A DNA stretch of 64,000 bases from Rhizobium terrae (GTDB taxonomy: Bacteria > Pseudomonadota > Alphaproteobacteria > Rhizobiales > Rhizobiaceae), in the NCBI RefSeq assembly GCF_003425685.1, contig NZ_QJKM01000008.1:275125-339124 (forward strand), in the 5' to 3' direction. Shown in pieces: positions 34,111 to 41,547 of this stretch. A program made the translations under genes and the position numbers. The notes under the pieces are model-generated. The model saw only the letters and a list, made by a program, of their open reading frames with translations. It had not been told where the DNA came from and ran no database searches. Within the stretch, counting starts at the first letter, position 1. Every line of letters begins with the position of its first letter.

Positions 34111-34446
34111 TCAAAGCTCGTCCGGCCGGCGGCGATACCAGAGCGCCAGTTCCATTGGGCCGAGATGCAGGGCACGCAGCACTTCCGAGACGGCGGAGAG
34201 CGCTTCAGTGGGCGTCACCGTCTCGTCCCGCTCGCCGGTGAGCGGCCGGAAGGTGCGCTCCTCGCCGTCGCTTTTCGCGGCATAGAGGCGGATCGCCGCC
34301 GTCATCATCCGCGCCACCGCCTCGTCGGAAATGCGCGAAGCCTCGCCCTTTTCCAGAAGCTCGGACGCCGCCTTGTCAATTTCGGCGGTCGCGTCCTCGA
34401 TCCAGCCATAGGGATCGTTGCGAAGTTTCGGATCAGAGGACGACAT
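34111..34446 (-). CDS. Unknown 111-aa protein encoded between Rieske and amidohydrolase genes
   Basis: The ATG at 34446 lies inside the end of the Rieske gene (14-nt overlap), showing tight coupling. The protein is soluble and mostly helical: TAEIDKAASELLEKGEASRI, EAVARMMTAAIRLYAAKSDG, TEALSAVSEVLRALHLGPME, with a C-terminal LALWYRRRPDEL. No Cys, metal motif, signal peptide or membrane span is seen, and I do not recognise the family. The fixed position beside a Rieske protein suggests a small partner or chaperone of the amidohydrolase or electron-transfer step. Confidence 0.7.
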   Translation of the reverse strand: MSSSDPKLRNDPYGWIEDATAEIDKAASELLEKGEASRISDEAVARMMTAAIRLYAAKSDGEERTFRPLTGERDETVTPTEALSAVSEVLRALHLGPMELALWYRRRPDEL

Positions 34447-34795
34447 AGATCTGTCCTTCCCGGACCGCCAGTTCCGCGCGGGCGAGGCGATAATGGCCCG
34501 CGGGGTTGCGGCCCGTTTCCAGGTTGAATTCCCAGCCGTGCCAAGGACAGGCGACATGCATGTTGTTTTCATTGTATTGGAGCGTCCGCACCTCGCAGTT
34601 TTCGTCGACCGGCTCGACGACCTCCGGATAGATGCGGCCCTGACAGATGGGTCCCTGCCGGTGGGGGCAGGTGTTGTGCCAGGCGTAAAGCGCGCCCTTC
34701 ACCCGAAAAATGCCGATTTCCTTGTCGCCACAGGCAACGACCTTGCGGCCGCCGTCAGCGATCTCCTCCTCAGGACAGACCAGATATTCCGCCAA
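34433..34795 (-). CDS. Rieske [2Fe-2S] ferredoxin
   Basis: A Rieske protein with both cluster motifs, CPHRQGP and CPWHGWEFN, each giving one Cys and one His. A TTG at 34795 preceded by GGGAGGAAAACC gives 120 aa beginning LAEYLVCPEEEIADGG; an ATG at 34843 is in frame but has no ribosome-binding site and lies within a palindrome, so the TTG is preferred. The stand-alone size fits an electron-transfer ferredoxin or a small regulatory Rieske subunit; no oxygenase alpha subunit or reductase is encoded nearby. First gene of the six-gene operon, divergent from the IclR regulator. Confidence 0.85.
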   Translation of the reverse strand: MAEYLVCPEEEIADGGRKVVACGDKEIGIFRVKGALYAWHNTCPHRQGPICQGRIYPEVVEPVDENCEVRTLQYNENNMHVACPWHGWEFNLETGRNPAGHYRLARAELAVREGQIYVVL

Positions 34796-34823
34796 GGTTT
34801 TCCTCCCTTTCCTTCGCGTGTAT

Positions 34824-34838
34824 TTCAATAATATTGAA
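34824..34838. promoter_or_regulatory. Palindrome TTCAATAATATTGAA, candidate IclR operator
   Basis: A perfect 7-bp inverted repeat around a single central base lies in the 95-bp gap between the Rieske operon and the divergent IclR gene. IclR-family proteins commonly bind short AT-rich palindromes in the divergent promoter they autoregulate. The site overlaps the unsupported ATG of the Rieske frame, in agreement with a later translation start. Confidence 0.6.
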
Positions 34839-34890
34839 GTCATTCAGTTATATTGTATTGTGATGACCGAACACGTCAAGCGGAGAGGTC

Positions 34891-35697
34891 ATGGACGCAT
34901 CGGCAAAGCGGGAAATGTCTGCAAAGGGCAACGAACTCAAAGGGGCCGGCATCCAGTCGCTGGAAAAGGGGTTGAAGGTGCTGGGCGCCATCCAGCATGC
35001 CGGGCGGGCGATGCGGCTGAATGACATCGCCGCCGCCGCCGGCATGACGCCCAGCATGGCGCACGGTTATCTGGTCAGTCTCGTGCGCACCGCCTTCGTG
35101 GCGCAGGACCGCGTTTCCGGTCTCTACGATCTCGGCGACGCCGCCCTGCAACTCGGTCTCGCCTCGCTCTCCCGCACCGATTTCCTGGGCCTTGCCCGCG
35201 CCACGATCACCGAGCTTGCCGCCGTGCTTGGCGAAACGGTGACGCTCGCCGTCTGGAACGGCGATGCGCCGACGGTGGTCGACAAGATCGAAGGGCGCTC
35301 GGACAGCGTTTATGAGATCAAGGTCGGCTCGCTGGTGCGCCTCTGGCCGACGGCGACCGGCAGGGTCTTCATGGCCAACCTGCCGAATGCGGAATGGTCG
35401 CACCATCTCAGCGCGATGATGCGGGAGGGCGGCGAAAGCGAGGCATCGACCGCACGCTTCGTCGATGCGCTCGCCGGCGTGCGTGAAGAAGGTTATGCCG
35501 CGACACTGCCCGCCACGGTGCCGGATTTTTCCGCGGTCGCCGCTCCGGTCTTCGATCATCGGGGACATCTGAAGGCGGTGATCACCGTGCTCGGCCGCCA
35601 GGACGGGTTCGATATCGCACCCTCGGGCAAGCCGCTGACCGCCACGCTGAAGGCTGCGAGGTCCCTTTCGCTCAGGCTCGGCGCTTCAGTAAGTTGA
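34891..35697 (+). CDS. IclR-family transcriptional regulator
   Basis: A 268-aa IclR protein; the ATG follows CGGAGAGGTC. N-terminal winged helix: IQSLEKGLKVLGAIQHAGRA, MRLNDIAAAAGMTPSMAHGYLVSL; C-terminal effector domain: ETVTLAVWNGDAPTVVDKIE, LWPTATGRVFMANLP, and FSAVAAPVFDHRGHLKAVITVLG. It stands divergent from the Rieske-amidohydrolase-ThDP operon, with a palindrome between, and is therefore its likely regulator. The effector is presumably the pathway substrate. Confidence 0.88.
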   Translation: MDASAKREMSAKGNELKGAGIQSLEKGLKVLGAIQHAGRAMRLNDIAAAAGMTPSMAHGYLVSLVRTAFVAQDRVSGLYDLGDAALQLGLASLSRTDFLGLARATITELAAVLGETVTLAVWNGDAPTVVDKIEGRSDSVYEIKVGSLVRLWPTATGRVFMANLPNAEWSHHLSAMMREGGESEASTARFVDALAGVREEGYAATLPATVPDFSAVAAPVFDHRGHLKAVITVLGRQDGFDIAPSGKPLTATLKAARSLSLRLGASVS

Positions 35698-35785
35698 GGG
35701 TTTTGCTTCCACACGCTTGTACGTTCGCGCGTTCTCGGCTACCCGCTTATATAACCGTTTTAAGAAAAAGGATCACCGGACCGTG

Positions 35786-36280
35786 ATGGCTGAAGACCTG
35801 AAGCCCGAAGACGCGAGCGGCGGCAGCGAATGGGTCATGCTGCAGCCCCGGGCGATCTATTTCCTCAACCAGGCGAACCATGCGGTGCGCAGCCGGCTGG
35901 AAGCGTCGCTCGCGACCCTTCAGATGACCGGCATCCAGTATACGGTGCTGAGCGTCATCGGCAACCGCGACGGCCTTTCCTCGGCGGAACTGTCGCGCCG
36001 CTTCTTCGTCACGCCGCAGACGATGAACGAGCTGATCGGCGGGCTGCAGCGCCGCAATCTCATTACCCGCAAGGAAGATCCGGCCAATCGCCGCATCCTG
36101 CGCATGAGCCTGACGACGGAAGGCAAGCGGATGATCAAGGCCTGCGATGCGGCGGCCGATGCGGTCGAGCGCGAGGTCTTTTCCTTCCTGCCGCAGGAAA
36201 ACTACGAACAGCTCCGCGAGCTTTGTCGGCTGGTCGCTCGCAATCTGCGGGAGCGCGACGAGGCCGCCAAGACCGAGTGA
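35786..36280 (+). CDS. MarR-family transcriptional regulator
   Basis: The ATG at 35786 gives 164 aa. The winged helix-turn-helix is plain: IQYTVLSVIGNRDGLSSAEL, SRRFFVTPQTMNELIGGLQRR, LITRKEDPANRRILRMSLT (wing), with dimerisation helices at both ends. It follows the IclR gene on the same strand, about 88 nt later. MarR proteins of catabolic regions usually respond to aromatic acids; the divergent palindrome at 23377 or the IclR operon are possible targets. No direct evidence links it to either. Confidence 0.85.
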   Translation: MAEDLKPEDASGGSEWVMLQPRAIYFLNQANHAVRSRLEASLATLQMTGIQYTVLSVIGNRDGLSSAELSRRFFVTPQTMNELIGGLQRRNLITRKEDPANRRILRMSLTTEGKRMIKACDAAADAVEREVFSFLPQENYEQLRELCRLVARNLRERDEAAKTE

Positions 36281-36306
36281 AAAAATCCCGATGCGCCGGC
36301 AAGGCG

Positions 36307-36333
36307 TGTCGAATAGGCTTTCTCAGAGGCGAC
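36307..36333 (+). promoter_or_regulatory. Candidate ECF42-type promoter (TGTCGA-N17-CGAC)
   Basis: TGTCGA at 36307-36312 and CGAC at 36330-36333 with a 17-nt spacer fit the bipartite -35/-10 pattern reported for ECF42 sigma factors (TGTCGA and CGA-type boxes, recalled from the literature). It would start transcription near 36340, about 43 nt before the DGPF gene, whose ribosome site AAGGAG is at 36371. The cognate sigma gene is next in the same unit, so this would be an autoregulatory loop. Confidence 0.65.
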
Positions 36334-36382
36334 ATCGGGGTAGCAGCCGGATGAACCGGCCGCCGCAACAAAGGAGAAAGCC

Positions 36383-36723
36383 GTGAAATACATGCTCTTG
36401 ATCTATCGCGACGAAGCCCTGTTCGCCGCCGCTCCGCGCAGCGGGCCGCATTCGGCGGCCTATGTCGCCTATACGGAATCGCTGAAGCAGGCCGGCGCCT
36501 GGATTTCCGGTGACCGGCTGCAGGTTTCCGATACCGCCAGCACCGGCGCCTCAATGAGGGCAAGGCGGAAATCCTCGATGGCCCCTATTCGGAAACCAAG
36601 GAGCAACTCGGCGGCTATTACCTCATCGAGGCGCCGGATCTCGATGCCGCGCTGGAATGGGCTTCGAAATGCCCCGCCGCCGTGAACGGCACGATCGAGG
36701 TGCGGCCCCTTTGGGTGATATGA
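36383..36723 (+). pseudogene. DGPF/YCII-domain protein gene with a 1-nt frameshift
   Basis: The GTG at 36383 starts a typical YCII/DGPF protein, KYMLLIYRDEALFAAAP...SGDRLQVSDTAST. The frame then departs near 36541-36552 and would end at 36685. Reading on in frame 1 restores the family: RLNEGKAEILDGPYSETKEQ, LGGYYLIEAPDLDAALEWAS, TIEVRPLWVI, with the stop at 36721-36723. One missing base around 36545 explains it; the repaired protein would be 113 aa, the normal size. The defining DGPY motif lies after the shift. The stop overlaps the sigma-factor ATG (ATGA). Real mutation or assembly error cannot be told apart here. Confidence 0.85.
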
Positions 36724-37964
36724 CGACCGCTACGGGCAGGAGCTGGGACGAGGCCGAGCGTGTCGCCCGCCAATCTTACGGCCGGCTGGTCGCCTTCCTT
36801 TCGGCGCGCAGCCGGGATGTCGCGAGCGCCGAGGATGCACTGTCGGAAGCTTTTGCCGCAGCGCTTTCCGATTGGCCCCAAAAAGGCGTTCCGCACAACC
36901 CGGAGGCCTGGCTGCTGACGGCGGCCCGCCGCCGCCAGATGGATGCCGTCCGCCGCGGCGGCACCCGCGCCGCCGCGGCCGATCACCTGAAACTGCTGGC
37001 GGACGAGCTGTCCGAGGCCGAGGCGCCCGATATTCCCGATGAGCGGCTGCGGCTGATGTTCGCCTGTGCCCATCCGGCGATCGACCGAAAGATGCGCGGG
37101 CCGCTGATCCTCCAGACCATCCTCGGCTTCGATGCGGCGACGATCGCCGCCGTCTTCCTCGTGCCGGCGGCGACCATGGGCCAGCGGCTGGTGCGCGCCA
37201 AGGCGAAGATCCGCGATGCGGGCATCGCATTCCGGCTGCCCGACCGCGTCGATATGCCGGAACGGCTCGATGCGGTGCTGGAAGCCATTTATGCGGCCTT
37301 CAGCGAGGGCTGGACCGATCCTTCCGGCACGGAGTCCCGCCGGCGTGGACTGGCGGAAGAGGCGATCTGGCTCGGCCGTCTGGTAGTGGCACTGCTGCCC
37401 GACGAACCGGAGGCGCTCGGCCTGCTCGCCTTGATGCTGCACCTCGAAGCCCGGCGCGAGGCGCGCCGGACCGATGCGGGAGGCTACGTTCCGCTGGCGG
37501 ATCAGGACCCGGCAAAATGGGATGGCAAGCTGATCGACGAGGCGGAGGATATTCTCCTCGCGGCGAGCCATCGAGGAAAGATAGGACGGTATCAATTGGA
37601 GGCGGCAGTTCAATCCGCCCATGCCATCCGCCGTCAGGGATTCGAGCCGGACTGGCCCATGCTGGAGGCGCTTTACGGCCATCTGCTGACGCTGACCGGC
37701 TCGCCGGTCGTAGCGATCAACCGCGCGGTGGTGATTGCCAGCAGCCGCAGCGTCGAGGCGGGGCTTGCGGCGCTCGAAGCGGCGGGCGGCGACGAGCGGC
37801 TTGCCGCCTACCAGCCCTATTGGGCCGCCCGCGCCGATCTTCTGGCCCGCGCCGGACGGAAGGAGGAGGCCGATGCGGCCTACGGCCAGGCCATCGGCCT
37901 CGAAACCGACCCCGCCATCCGCAGTTTCCTGGAAGAGCGGCGGCAGCTGACGGTTACTTCCTGA
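36720..37964 (+). CDS. ECF42-type RNA polymerase sigma factor with C-terminal TPR-like domain
   Basis: A 414-aa sigma factor. Region 2 covers AERVARQSYGRLVAFLSARS, DVASAEDALSEAFAAAL and AWLLTAARRRQMDAVRR; region 4 covers RGPLILQTILGFDAATIAAV and FLVPAATMGQRLVRAKAKIR. About 230 extra C-terminal residues (DUF6596, helical repeats such as PVVAINRAVVIASSRSVEAG and ADAAYGQAIGLETDP) are the hallmark of the ECF42 group, which has no anti-sigma factor and usually sits beside DGPF genes, as here. The C-terminal part is thought to be needed for activity. Start codon overlaps the DGPF stop. Confidence 0.9.
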   Translation: MTTATGRSWDEAERVARQSYGRLVAFLSARSRDVASAEDALSEAFAAALSDWPQKGVPHNPEAWLLTAARRRQMDAVRRGGTRAAAADHLKLLADELSEAEAPDIPDERLRLMFACAHPAIDRKMRGPLILQTILGFDAATIAAVFLVPAATMGQRLVRAKAKIRDAGIAFRLPDRVDMPERLDAVLEAIYAAFSEGWTDPSGTESRRRGLAEEAIWLGRLVVALLPDEPEALGLLALMLHLEARREARRTDAGGYVPLADQDPAKWDGKLIDEAEDILLAASHRGKIGRYQLEAAVQSAHAIRRQGFEPDWPMLEALYGHLLTLTGSPVVAINRAVVIASSRSVEAGLAALEAAGGDERLAAYQPYWAARADLLARAGRKEEADAAYGQAIGLETDPAIRSFLEERRQLTVTS

Positions 37965-38243
37965 GCCAGGGCGTAGGGTTAAGGAAAATTTGCAATCCAG
38001 GGTGGATTATGTCGCAACCGCACAAGAAATTGTCGGCAAGAGATTACCAAACGTTAATTTGACGGGAACATATGTGCCGCCCTTAGGTTCGCGGCAGCCG
38101 CCATGACGGCGGTTAGAGGCTCGCGCCGCGGCGTAGGTGCGGACAGCGAGCCTCGTCCGAAGTCGTTGTCGGGAAGGCATCCAGGGATGCCTCGCCCGTT
38201 GGTTTGCGCCCGCTCTGGTCTCATCGGCGGGCGACGGCGCGGC

Positions 38244-38645
38244 TTACAGGGCGCGTCCGGCAGTCCGGTCGTTTTCGATGCGGGTGACGCAGCCGGCGAT
38301 CTTGGCCATCAGGAGATCGAAATCTATCGGTTTCGTTAGATAGTCCGCCGCCCCGGCCCGCAGGCCAGTAAGCACGTTTTCCTTGTCGGTCAGCGCCGTC
38401 AGCAGGATGAAGGGGATATTGGACAATTCCGGATGGTTGACCTGGATTTCCGCCAGGAGCTGATGGCCATCCATCACGGGCATCGAAATGTCGCAGATGA
38501 CGATGTCCGGCCAGTGGGAGAGGATCATCTCCAGTCCCTCCTGCCCGTTGGCCGCTTCCAGGGCTGCCAGACCTGCATCTACCAGCTCCTCGACGATGAG
38601 TTCGCGAATATCCGCTTCGTCGTCGATACATAATACGGTGATCAT
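38244..38645 (-). CDS. Single-domain response regulator (CheY-like)
   Basis: The 133-aa protein is a receiver domain only. The acidic pair D8/D9, phosphoacceptor D52 (VICDISMP), switch T83 (ILLTALTDK) and K105 (YLTKPID) are all present. It has no DNA-binding or enzymatic output domain, so it must act by protein-protein contact or as a phosphate relay or sink. Encoded 12 nt downstream of the CHASE4 histidine kinase on the same strand, it is the obvious partner. Confidence 0.9.
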   Translation of the reverse strand: MITVLCIDDEADIRELIVEELVDAGLAALEAANGQEGLEMILSHWPDIVICDISMPVMDGHQLLAEIQVNHPELSNIPFILLTALTDKENVLTGLRAGAADYLTKPIDFDLLMAKIAGCVTRIENDRTAGRAL

Positions 38646-38657
38646 CTGGATGTTCCT

Positions 38658-40364
38658 TTAAGCTGCCTGTTTGGAAATAGCGGCGAACGGCCCCTTGTTG
38701 GGAAGCGCCACCGTGAACGTGGTTCCCTTGCCGAGCGTGCTCTCGACGGAAATCGAACCGCCATGCAGATCGACGATCTGCTTGACGATATTGAGACCGA
38801 TGCCGGTGCCGGCAATCCCGGTCGCACTGCGCGCCCGGTAATAGGGCTGGAAGAGCTTGGGAAGGTCCTCCGCATCCATGCCGATGCCATTGTCGGCGAT
38901 CGACACGAAGGACATATCCTTTTTCGTCCAGGCGCGAACCCTGATGTCCGGGGCCTGGGGCGCATATTTGACGGCGTTCGATAGCAGGTTGGTGAAGACC
39001 TGTTCGATGGCCGCCCGGTCCGCCAGGATCGTTCCCGGCAGTTTGGAAAGATCCTGATGGAATATGTGGGACTTGCGGATTTCCGCCTGCCGCGTGCAGC
39101 ATCTTTCGATGACTTCGGCCAGATGCAGTTGCTCGGGCTTCAATGTCGTCTTGCCGGTTTCCAGCCGCCCGGCGGAAAGGATGCTCTCCATCAGGTCCAC
39201 CATGCGCAGCACGGCTGAACGGATTTGTGCCGATTTTTCTGCCACATATTCGGGCTTCAGGACCGTCTTGGTACGGTGAAGGCGCTGCGCCGCGGCATCG
39301 ATGATGGCGAGCGGCGTACGGAATTCGTGGGAAGCCATAGCCACGAATTGCCGCTGCAGCGCGTTTACGTGCCGCTCCTGCGCCAGAAGCCGGTCGAGTT
39401 CTTCCCGCTGGCGTTCGATTTCCGCCGTCCGGAGCCTGACGGTTTCCTCGAGCTCGTCGCGATGGCGCATCAGCGCCAGACGGCTTTTGGAGAGGGCGAT
39501 CGAGGTCCGGCGCAGGCCGTGGCCGAGAAAGATCACGACGCCCATGGCGACCGCAATGCCTGTGACACCCGCAGGCACGATCTGCTTGATCAGCATCAGG
39601 CCCGGCCGGATGGGCTCCCACGCAAGATATCCGAGTGTGCCGCCGCTGGAGGCGACGACCGGTATCGCGGCATAGGACGGCGAGGCTTCCGCGCTGTAGT
39701 GCAGCTTGTCGAGCTGGGCGTAACTGGCGATCTTGTCGACGACCCCGGCATCCAGGAATTTCACGGCGACGGCAATATACTCCTGCCCCGGTTCCAACGA
39801 AATCTTTTCGGAACTCGGCACGATGGGGCGCGCGCTCACGACGGCCGGCCGGTTGTCAATCTCGACGATCTCGGTTGCAGAAATCTCGTTGAGTTCCGGC
39901 TGGGCGGTATCGGCGGATGCAGCCCGCTTCCGCAGGACCGCACGGACGGCTTCCCGGAGCGCGGTCACCGGCTCTTCGTCGTTGAGAAAGGTGGAAACGG
40001 GGATGTCCTTGCCCTCCCGCACGACATAGGCCAGCGCATCCTGCGGGTCGAACACGTATGTGCGGTCATGCCCGAAATAATCGTACATCCATGTGCCGAG
40101 ATTGTAGACGACCCACTGGCGGGGGCCTGTGGGGGCAAACAGAACCGCGTCGTCCCAGGTGGTGACGCTTTCCAGTTCGCGCGGCACGGCCTTTACCTGC
40201 TCGTCGAGACCATGTTCGACAAATCCCCTCTGTCGCGTCAGGGACAGATCGTCGACCTTGGCGGAAGCCATCCACATGAAACCGGCGATGAGAACCGCGG
40301 CCATCGCCGTCAGCAATGTCAGCACCAGCGTGACGTGTGATGTGATCCGGATATCCTTTTGCAT
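38658..40364 (-). CDS. CHASE4-domain sensor histidine kinase
   Basis: The ATG at 40364, with AGGAAAG upstream, gives 568 aa; an ATG at 40391 is possible. Order: transmembrane helix (VTLVLTLLTAMAAVLIAGFM), periplasmic CHASE4 region (FVEHGLDEQVKAVPRELESV, TTWDDAV) of about 220 residues, second membrane helix (AGVTGIAVAMGVVIFLGHGL), coiled coil (RDELEETVRLRTAEIERQRE), HisKA with phosphorylated His in ASHEFRTPLA, and HATPase motifs NLLSNAVKYAP, IADNGIGMD and GTGIGLNIV. All catalytic motifs are intact. The signal sensed by CHASE4 is unknown. Confidence 0.9.
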   Translation of the reverse strand: MQKDIRITSHVTLVLTLLTAMAAVLIAGFMWMASAKVDDLSLTRQRGFVEHGLDEQVKAVPRELESVTTWDDAVLFAPTGPRQWVVYNLGTWMYDYFGHDRTYVFDPQDALAYVVREGKDIPVSTFLNDEEPVTALREAVRAVLRKRAASADTAQPELNEISATEIVEIDNRPAVVSARPIVPSSEKISLEPGQEYIAVAVKFLDAGVVDKIASYAQLDKLHYSAEASPSYAAIPVVASSGGTLGYLAWEPIRPGLMLIKQIVPAGVTGIAVAMGVVIFLGHGLRRTSIALSKSRLALMRHRDELEETVRLRTAEIERQREELDRLLAQERHVNALQRQFVAMASHEFRTPLAIIDAAAQRLHRTKTVLKPEYVAEKSAQIRSAVLRMVDLMESILSAGRLETGKTTLKPEQLHLAEVIERCCTRQAEIRKSHIFHQDLSKLPGTILADRAAIEQVFTNLLSNAVKYAPQAPDIRVRAWTKKDMSFVSIADNGIGMDAEDLPKLFQPYYRARSATGIAGTGIGLNIVKQIVDLHGGSISVESTLGKGTTFTVALPNKGPFAAISKQAA

Positions 40365-40502
40365 GTGCCCTGCTTTCCTTGAGGCAGCCATGATGCTCCC
40401 GAAATATTACATATGACTAAATTTCAAATGCTAAAGCTCATAAGTTGCAAGCCGTATCCCAGGTAAGGACTTGTATCGTCCCTGTCCCTCTCGTCGGGTT
40501 TG

Positions 40503-41006
40503 TCAGAGCCAGGAGGCAGGGTTTTTCGGCAACCGGCCGTCGGGATCGATGACATTCAGTGCCGGGCCTGTGCCATCGTTCCAGCGCCAGAGCGCGATGC
40601 AGGTGCCGCCGGGCGACATGAAGGAGGGGTAGATAACGCCGTGAAAGCTCCGCTCCACCAGCCTTTCGCGCAGCGCGAGCGTTGCCGGCTTCAATCCTTT
40701 ATCGAGATCGGCCCGCCATTCGCAGCGGTGTATGGTTTCATCGATGCCGAGGCCGGCGAGCGTGGCCGGCGAGGTCAGGTCCGCCAGTCGCGCGCCTTCC
40801 AGCCGAAGCTGGGTGATCAGCGCCGGATGCTGCACGAAGCCCTGGTTGTATTCCGCCCAGGCGGTGGAAAGCTCGCGCGCGGCATAGATGGCCGGAGCGC
40901 CGACCGGATTCCATCGCCCGCCGAAACGGGCGGCGCCATCGCCGGAAAGCGGCGCGTGCGCCCAGCGCGGCACATAGGCGCGCCACAGGACCAGGGGATC
41001 AGGCAT
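40503..41006 (-). CDS. RES-domain toxin of a type II toxin-antitoxin pair
   Basis: A 167-aa RES-family protein: LWRAYVPRWAHAPLSGDGAA, RFGGRWNPVGAPAIYAAREL with conserved Arg, Tyr and the following STAWAE segment, and the late Ser region VIYPSFMSPGGTCIALW. The domain is an ADP-ribosyltransferase-like fold; characterised members such as MbcT break down NAD+. The start overlaps the antitoxin stop by 8 nt, the standard order for RES-Xre modules, with the antitoxin first. Confidence 0.9.
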   Translation of the reverse strand: MPDPLVLWRAYVPRWAHAPLSGDGAARFGGRWNPVGAPAIYAARELSTAWAEYNQGFVQHPALITQLRLEGARLADLTSPATLAGLGIDETIHRCEWRADLDKGLKPATLALRERLVERSFHGVIYPSFMSPGGTCIALWRWNDGTGPALNVIDPDGRLPKNPASWL

Positions 41007-41370
41007 AGACGCCGGAGCGCACGGCTTCGAGATAGGCGAGCACCTTGTCGGCCTTGCCTTCGCCGACGAGATCGTAAGCCGTCTTGCCGGCCCAGCCGGG
41101 AATCGGCTGATGCTTGAACCAGATCGCGGCGCGGTTCTCGTCGCCCGCCATTTCGCTCGCCATGGCGAGAATGCGCACCACGGGCGAAAGCGCCATATCC
41201 ACCTTGCGGGCGCCGCTCTTGGCAGTCAGCGTGTTGCGGGCGATCCCGATCAGCTTGGCGAGCTCGGCCTGGGTGACGCCGAGCAGCTCCGCCACGCGCC
41301 GGGCGGAAAGGAAGGGGGACTGCGGCTCGCCGAAGGAGGCTGCGCCCATTTCGAAAGCATGTGCCGCCAT
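40999..41370 (-). CDS. Xre/MbcA/ParS (DUF2384) antitoxin
   Basis: A 123-aa antitoxin. The N-terminal helix-turn-helix is SARRVAELLGVTQAELAKLI followed by GIARNTLTAKSGARKVD. The C-terminal toxin-binding DUF2384 domain is WFKHQPIPGWAGKTAYDLVG, EGKADKVLAYLEAVRSGVYA, whose extended tail is thought to insert in the toxin active site. It precedes and overlaps the RES gene. Such operons are normally autorepressed by the complex; the operator is expected upstream of 41370. Confidence 0.9.
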   Translation of the reverse strand: MAAHAFEMGAASFGEPQSPFLSARRVAELLGVTQAELAKLIGIARNTLTAKSGARKVDMALSPVVRILAMASEMAGDENRAAIWFKHQPIPGWAGKTAYDLVGEGKADKVLAYLEAVRSGVYA

Positions 41371-41547
41371 TGAACTTTCCTTGATCGTATTTTCATCAGA
41401 TGCTGATCAATATGGGCTCAAAATTCACTCGATTCAAGCTCTGTGGCATTTCGCTTCCGCCGATCAACAGGACTTGAGTTTTGCGGATCGGCGGCCCGCC
41501 CTACATAGGTTCGGCCGCCACTCGGCTGGGCCAAGGAGGAAACTGGT

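Noticed and set aside
34796..34843. ATG at 34843 as the Rieske start
   Set aside because: It has no ribosome-binding site and lies within the palindromic operator region; the TTG at 34795 has GGGAGG at good spacing.
36383..36723. Programmed ribosomal frameshifting in the DGPF gene
   Set aside because: No slippery heptamer or following pseudoknot is evident at the shift, and family members do not use frameshifting; a lost base is simpler.
38010..38063. A 17-codon ATG frame after the sigma-factor gene
   Set aside because: Too short and without ribosome-binding site to support as a gene.
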